Assembly: GCF_009903685.1 (NCBI RefSeq)
Contig: NZ_JAAABI010000001.1
Coordinates: 744,001-808,000, forward strand
DNA: 64,000 bases
Source: Flagellimonas ochracea
GTDB taxonomy: Bacteria > Bacteroidota > Bacteroidia > Flavobacteriales > Flavobacteriaceae
Direction of reading: 5' to 3'
Positions 60,405 through 64,000 of this stretch are shown piece by piece (the stretch's first letter is position 1; every line of letters starts with the position of its first letter). A program made the translations under genes and the position numbers. The notes beneath the pieces were generated by a model. That model had not been told where the DNA came from. It worked only from the letters and a program-made list of their open reading frames with translations, and did no database searches.

Positions 60405-63020
60405 TCAAAACAAAGTAGGTTGGTCAGAACCCTCATCTTTTGATTTTATATCATCATTGGTAACATCTATGGACTCTTCGTCGATCACCTCGATTTCTTC
60501 TGGAGCTTGTTCCTTGGGCTCCACATAAGGCAAAGGTTCCAAAACATTAATGTTCTTTACCTTTTCTGAAGTCAATTGGTTCCCCAAAGCTTTAATCCCC
60601 TTAATGGCTATAAAATCTTCAACATCCACTTTTTGGTTGGGTTTGGGATCTTTTCCTCTGGGTTTGGTAAATTCTATTTCGATGACGGGCCTCCAATCGG
60701 TCGCCACCAATTCCAAGAACGATTTTGGATGCTCTGAGATTACCAGTTCTTCCTTATTTGGATTTTCTATCAAAAAACGTTTCAGATAATACCGTTCTTT
60801 TTGACCTTCGTAATGAATGACAGATATTGGTTTCTTGGGATTCCATTTTTCCAGTTTTATCATATCGTCATTAAAACGAGTCAATAAATCAGGGGCAATG
60901 GTCTTTATAGTCCCGTTTTGCTCTACTACCAATAAGAGGTCATCGCCCCTGAACTCCCCTAGCAACTCTCCCCTTCCTTCTACATTGAGTCTGCCCACAA
61001 TATCATCGAACCAAATTTTTCTTGGTTTTAGTGTGGATACACCCTTTTCCTTAAGCTCTATTCTCTTGACAGCATATTTTGTTACAAGATTACCCCTTGC
61101 GCTCCTTCCTTTTATAATGACATCGGCAAAATCCAAGTCCCATTTTAATTTTTTAATACTTCCGGATTGCCTAAGCATCACCGTGACAACTTCTGCTTCT
61201 CCATTGGGGTTGGCTGAAAAGTAGAGCACTTCGGCTGAAGCTTTTTCTCCTGCCAATTGATATATTTTATCACGAGTAATACTGGTAACATTAAACCTCT
61301 TAATGTAGCTCGGACCCCCCTTGCCCACTTTGTAAGCCATATTATAGGTAGTGCGTTTGTCTTTCTTTTTGAATACGGCCACATGGATAATGTTCTTGCC
61401 AACAAACGTTTTGGAATCCACTTTGGTGACCATCATCTCCCCTTTTTTGGTGAAAACAATAATGTCATCAATATCGCTGCAATCGGTTACATATTCATCG
61501 CGCCTCAATGAAGTTCCCACGAAACCTTCTTCCCTGTTCACATAGAGCTTTGTGTTTCGTATTACCACCTTGGTAGCTTCTATATCATCAAAAATCTTTA
61601 TTTCTGATTTACGTTCCCGCCCCTTGCCATATTTCTTTTTGAGCTCTTTGAAATAATCAATGGCAAAATCCACTAGGTTTTCGAGATGATGTTTCGTTTG
61701 GGCTATACGATCTTCCAGACTTTCAATGAGTTGCTGTGCTTTTTCCAAATCAAACTTGGAGATTCGTTTAATCCGTATTTCTGTCAACCGCACAATATCT
61801 TCCTCCGTCACCGCTCTTTTTAGGTTTTTGATGTGAGGCTTCAAACCCTTGTCAATGGCAGCGATAACCCCTTCCCAAGTTTCCTCCTCTTCAATATCAC
61901 GATAAATCCTATTTTCAATAAAGATTCGCTCCAACGAGGCAAAGTGCCACTGCTCCTCCAGCTCCTTGAGTTGTATTTGAAGCTCTGCTTTAAGCAATTC
62001 CACAGTATTGTCCGTGGAGCGCTCAAGCATTTCTTTTATGCCGATAAACCTGGGTTTGTTATCCTCAATAATGCAGGACAGTGGGGAAATGGAGGATTCA
62101 CAGGCTGTAAATGCATATAGGGCATCAATGGTTTTGTCTGGAGACAGGCCACTGGGCAAATGCACCAATATTTCTACTTCGGCAGCCGTGTTGTCTTCAA
62201 TCTTTTTGATTTTGATTTTACCCTTGTCGTTGGCTTTTAGAATGGAATCAATTAGAGACGATGTGTTGGTCCCATATGGGATTTCACTAATGATCAAGGT
62301 GTTCTTGTCCAGGGATGAGATCTTTGCACGAACCCGAACTTTCCCTCCTCGCATGCCGTCATTATAATTGGTCACATCGATAATACCCGCAGTAGGGAAG
62401 TCAGGATATAATTTAAAACGTTGTCCTTTTAAATGTTTGATGGAAGCGTCAATCAGCTCATTGAAATTGTGCGGTAAGATCTTGGTGGACAGCCCTACTG
62501 CAATACCCTCTGCCCCTTGGGCCAACAGCAATGGGAACTTAACCGGTAAATTTATGGGCTCTTTTTTTCTTCCATCATACGACAGCTGCCATTCCGTAAT
62601 TTTTGGACTGTAGACAACTTCCAATGCAAACTTAGAAAGTCGTGCTTCAATGTAACGTGAAGCCGCTGCACTGTCACCGGTCAAAATATTACCCCAGTTT
62701 CCCTGGGTATCGATAAGGAGATCTTTCTGACCGATTTGAACCATGGCATCGGCAATACTTGCATCCCCGTGAGGATGGTACTGCATGGTATGTCCCACGA
62801 CATTGGCCACTTTGTTGTAGCGTCCGTCGTCCAATTCCTTTAGCGCATGCATAATTCTGCGCTGCACTGGTTTAAAACCATCTTCGATGGCCGGTACGGC
62901 ACGCTCCAAAATGACATATGAGGCATAATCCAAAAACCAATCTTTGTACATGCCTGTCACCTTGGTAAGGGTGTCCTGGTTTTCTAAACCTTCATCATTC
63001 AATGCTTCGTTCTCTTCCAT
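60405..63020 (-). CDS. parC: DNA topoisomerase IV/gyrase-type subunit A
   Basis: An 871-residue type IIA topoisomerase subunit that cuts and rejoins DNA. The active Tyr is Y123 in SAAASRYIEARLS, the GYHPHGD-like segment is QYHPHGDASIADAM (80-93), and the helix-turn-helix region around residues 60-120 is complete. A coiled-coil gate (about 380-480) and C-terminal beta-pinwheel repeats follow (about 500-820), ending in an acidic tail typical of Bacteroidota. The neighbour parE shows that the pair is topoisomerase IV rather than gyrase. It is 31 bases after parE in transcription order. Confidence 0.95.
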   Translation of the reverse strand: MEENEALNDEGLENQDTLTKVTGMYKDWFLDYASYVILERAVPAIEDGFKPVQRRIMHALKELDDGRYNKVANVVGHTMQYHPHGDASIADAMVQIGQKDLLIDTQGNWGNILTGDSAAASRYIEARLSKFALEVVYSPKITEWQLSYDGRKKEPINLPVKFPLLLAQGAEGIAVGLSTKILPHNFNELIDASIKHLKGQRFKLYPDFPTAGIIDVTNYNDGMRGGKVRVRAKISSLDKNTLIISEIPYGTNTSSLIDSILKANDKGKIKIKKIEDNTAAEVEILVHLPSGLSPDKTIDALYAFTACESSISPLSCIIEDNKPRFIGIKEMLERSTDNTVELLKAELQIQLKELEEQWHFASLERIFIENRIYRDIEEEETWEGVIAAIDKGLKPHIKNLKRAVTEEDIVRLTEIRIKRISKFDLEKAQQLIESLEDRIAQTKHHLENLVDFAIDYFKELKKKYGKGRERKSEIKIFDDIEATKVVIRNTKLYVNREEGFVGTSLRRDEYVTDCSDIDDIIVFTKKGEMMVTKVDSKTFVGKNIIHVAVFKKKDKRTTYNMAYKVGKGGPSYIKRFNVTSITRDKIYQLAGEKASAEVLYFSANPNGEAEVVTVMLRQSGSIKKLKWDLDFADVIIKGRSARGNLVTKYAVKRIELKEKGVSTLKPRKIWFDDIVGRLNVEGRGELLGEFRGDDLLLVVEQNGTIKTIAPDLLTRFNDDMIKLEKWNPKKPISVIHYEGQKERYYLKRFLIENPNKEELVISEHPKSFLELVATDWRPVIEIEFTKPRGKDPKPNQKVDVEDFIAIKGIKALGNQLTSEKVKNINVLEPLPYVEPKEQAPEEIEVIDEESIDVTNDDIKSKDEGSDQPTLF

Positions 63021-63051
63021 GTAGAAGGAATGGTAGTTTATTGATTAATAG

Positions 63052-64000
63052 TTATTTTTCTTCTATTAAATCGAGTTCTACTTTAAGATTATTTATAATG
63101 AATTCCTGTCGGTCGGGCGTATTTTTGCCCATATAGAACTTCAACAGATTATCGATGCTCATGGCCTTGTCCAGCATAACAGGTTCCAAACGGATATCAT
63201 CGCCAATAAAATGTTTGAACTCATCCGGAGAAATTTCACCCAACCCCTTAAATCTCGTTATTTCTGGTTTCCCTGACAGTTTATCAAGAGCCGCACGTTT
63301 CTCCTCCTGACTGTAACAATAAATGGTTTCTTTTTTGTTTCGCACCCGAAATAACGGTGTTTGGAGAATATAAAGGTGGTTTTCTTTGATCAATTCTGGA
63401 AAAAATTGCAAAAAGAATGTAATCAGCAACAATCGAATGTGCATTCCATCCACATCGGCATCCGTAGCGATCACGATATTGTTGTAGCGAAGGTCTTCCA
63501 TGGACTCCTCGATGTTCAAAGCCGCCTGCAGCAGATTGAATTCCTCATTTTCGTAAACGATTTTTTTGGACATGCCATAGGAGTTCAATGGCTTACCCCG
63601 GAGACTGAATACGGCTTGCGTGTTTACGTCCCTTGATTTAGTTATGGACCCAGATGCAGAATCCCCTTCAGTAATAAAAAGGGTGGTCTCCAGCCTTCGG
63701 TCCTTTTTCATATCCTGAAGGTGTATTCGGCAGTCCCGTAATTTTTTGTTGTGGAGACTGGCCTTTTTTGCCCGCTCGCGTGCCAATTTTCGAATACCAG
63801 AGAGTTCTTTTCGTTCTTTTTCGGCCTGAACAATTTTTCGTTGTAAAACTTCCGCAGTTTGCGGATTCTTATGCAGGTAATTGTCTAGATATTTACCGAT
63901 AAAATCATTGATGTAGGTTCGCACTGTAGGTAAATCACCCCCCATATCGGTAGAGCCCAATTTAGTTTTGGTCTGACTCTCGAACACGGGTTCCATCACT
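63052..64000 (-). CDS. parE: DNA topoisomerase IV subunit B, C-terminal part
   Basis: The last 315 codons of the ATPase subunit; the frame continues past the right edge, so the GHKL ATPase domain is outside the window. The TOPRIM domain has EGDSASG at about 111-117 and the metal-binding DADVDG at about 180-185, with [15 protein letters not shown] near 260 and the C-terminal [14 protein letters not shown]. It is transcribed with parC 31 bases downstream. Confidence 0.95.
   Translation of the reverse strand, partial: VMEPVFESQTKTKLGSTDMGGDLPTVRTYINDFIGKYLDNYLHKNPQTAEVLQRKIVQAEKERKELSGIRKLARERAKKASLHNKKLRDCRIHLQDMKKDRRLETTLFITEGDSASGSITKSRDVNTQAVFSLRGKPLNSYGMSKKIVYENEEFNLLQAALNIEESMEDLRYNNIVIATDADVDGMHIRLLLITFFLQFFPELIKENHLYILQTPLFRVRNKKETIYCYSQEEKRAALDKLSGKPEITRFKGLGEISPDEFKHFIGDDIRLEPVMLDKAMSIDNLLKFYMGKNTPDRQEFIINNLKVELDLIEEK

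Noticed and set aside
1-64000. CRISPR arrays, tRNA/rRNA genes, transposases, integrases, toxin-antitoxin pairs
   Set aside because: None could be recognised by reading both strands; no regularly spaced repeats and no cloverleaf-like sequence were noted.

Overview
The window is a 64 kb stretch of chromosome from a member of the Bacteroidota, most likely a marine Flavobacteriaceae; I do not name a genus. The grounds are an LpxC-FabZ fusion, fused HisIE and HisB, a short primary-type sigma factor, a PorX regulator of type IX secretion, a cargo protein with a type IX C-terminal sorting domain, and several promoters of the form TAnnTTTG that is specific to this phylum. Almost all of it is core metabolism and envelope biogenesis, densely packed, with many convergent genes overlapping by a few bases. 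No tRNA, rRNA, CRISPR array, transposase or integrase was seen.

Layout. 1-8.3 kb is an accessory region: the end of a D-aminoacylase, unknown small proteins, a 2.8 kb segment bounded by a 58 bp direct repeat at the 3' end of a glycosyltransferase gene (a 5'-truncated HExxH protein and an AT-rich secreted jelly-roll protein), and an SF2 helicase. 8.5-13 kb has the primary-type sigma factor, an unrecognised minus-strand set (an HPt-like protein lacking its histidine, a 120-residue protein and two tandem homologous micro-ORFs), a lipoprotein dipeptidase and a thioesterase. 13-28 kb holds phosphatidylserine decarboxylase, DUF72, a LolA-like protein with a large BNR/sortilin-type propeller, cysE-cysM, two alpha/beta hydrolases, a DUF418 protein and an AAA ATPase/VWA pair.

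28-37.3 kb is a complete histidine operon on the minus strand, in transcription order hisG, GNAT, hisD, hisC, hisB, four-helix protein, hisH, GNAT, hisA, DinB, hisF, hisIE. In front of it is a 17-codon leader peptide with three consecutive His codons and a perfect 11 bp terminator hairpin, which is a textbook attenuator placed almost directly on its promoter. 37.3-40.9 kb is an SPFH/VWA/FabG operon, and 41-47.9 kb is the lipid A block (HD hydrolase, lpxD, lpxC-fabZ, lpxA, efp, a second lpxD, sucD).

47.9-64 kb holds porX and tsaE, a 44-residue exported peptide with its own promoter and terminator, alanine dehydrogenase, proline dehydrogenase, aroB, an Lrp regulator, an M14 carboxypeptidase divergent from a Cro/C1-type regulator with a paired operator between them, TerC, a sterol-desaturase-family enzyme, and parC with the C-terminal part of parE.

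The most unusual features are the repeat-bounded module at 2.5-5.5 kb, the tandem micro-ORFs at 9.46-9.69 kb, the His leader and the M14/XRE operator. I found no obvious complete new defence or secretion system.
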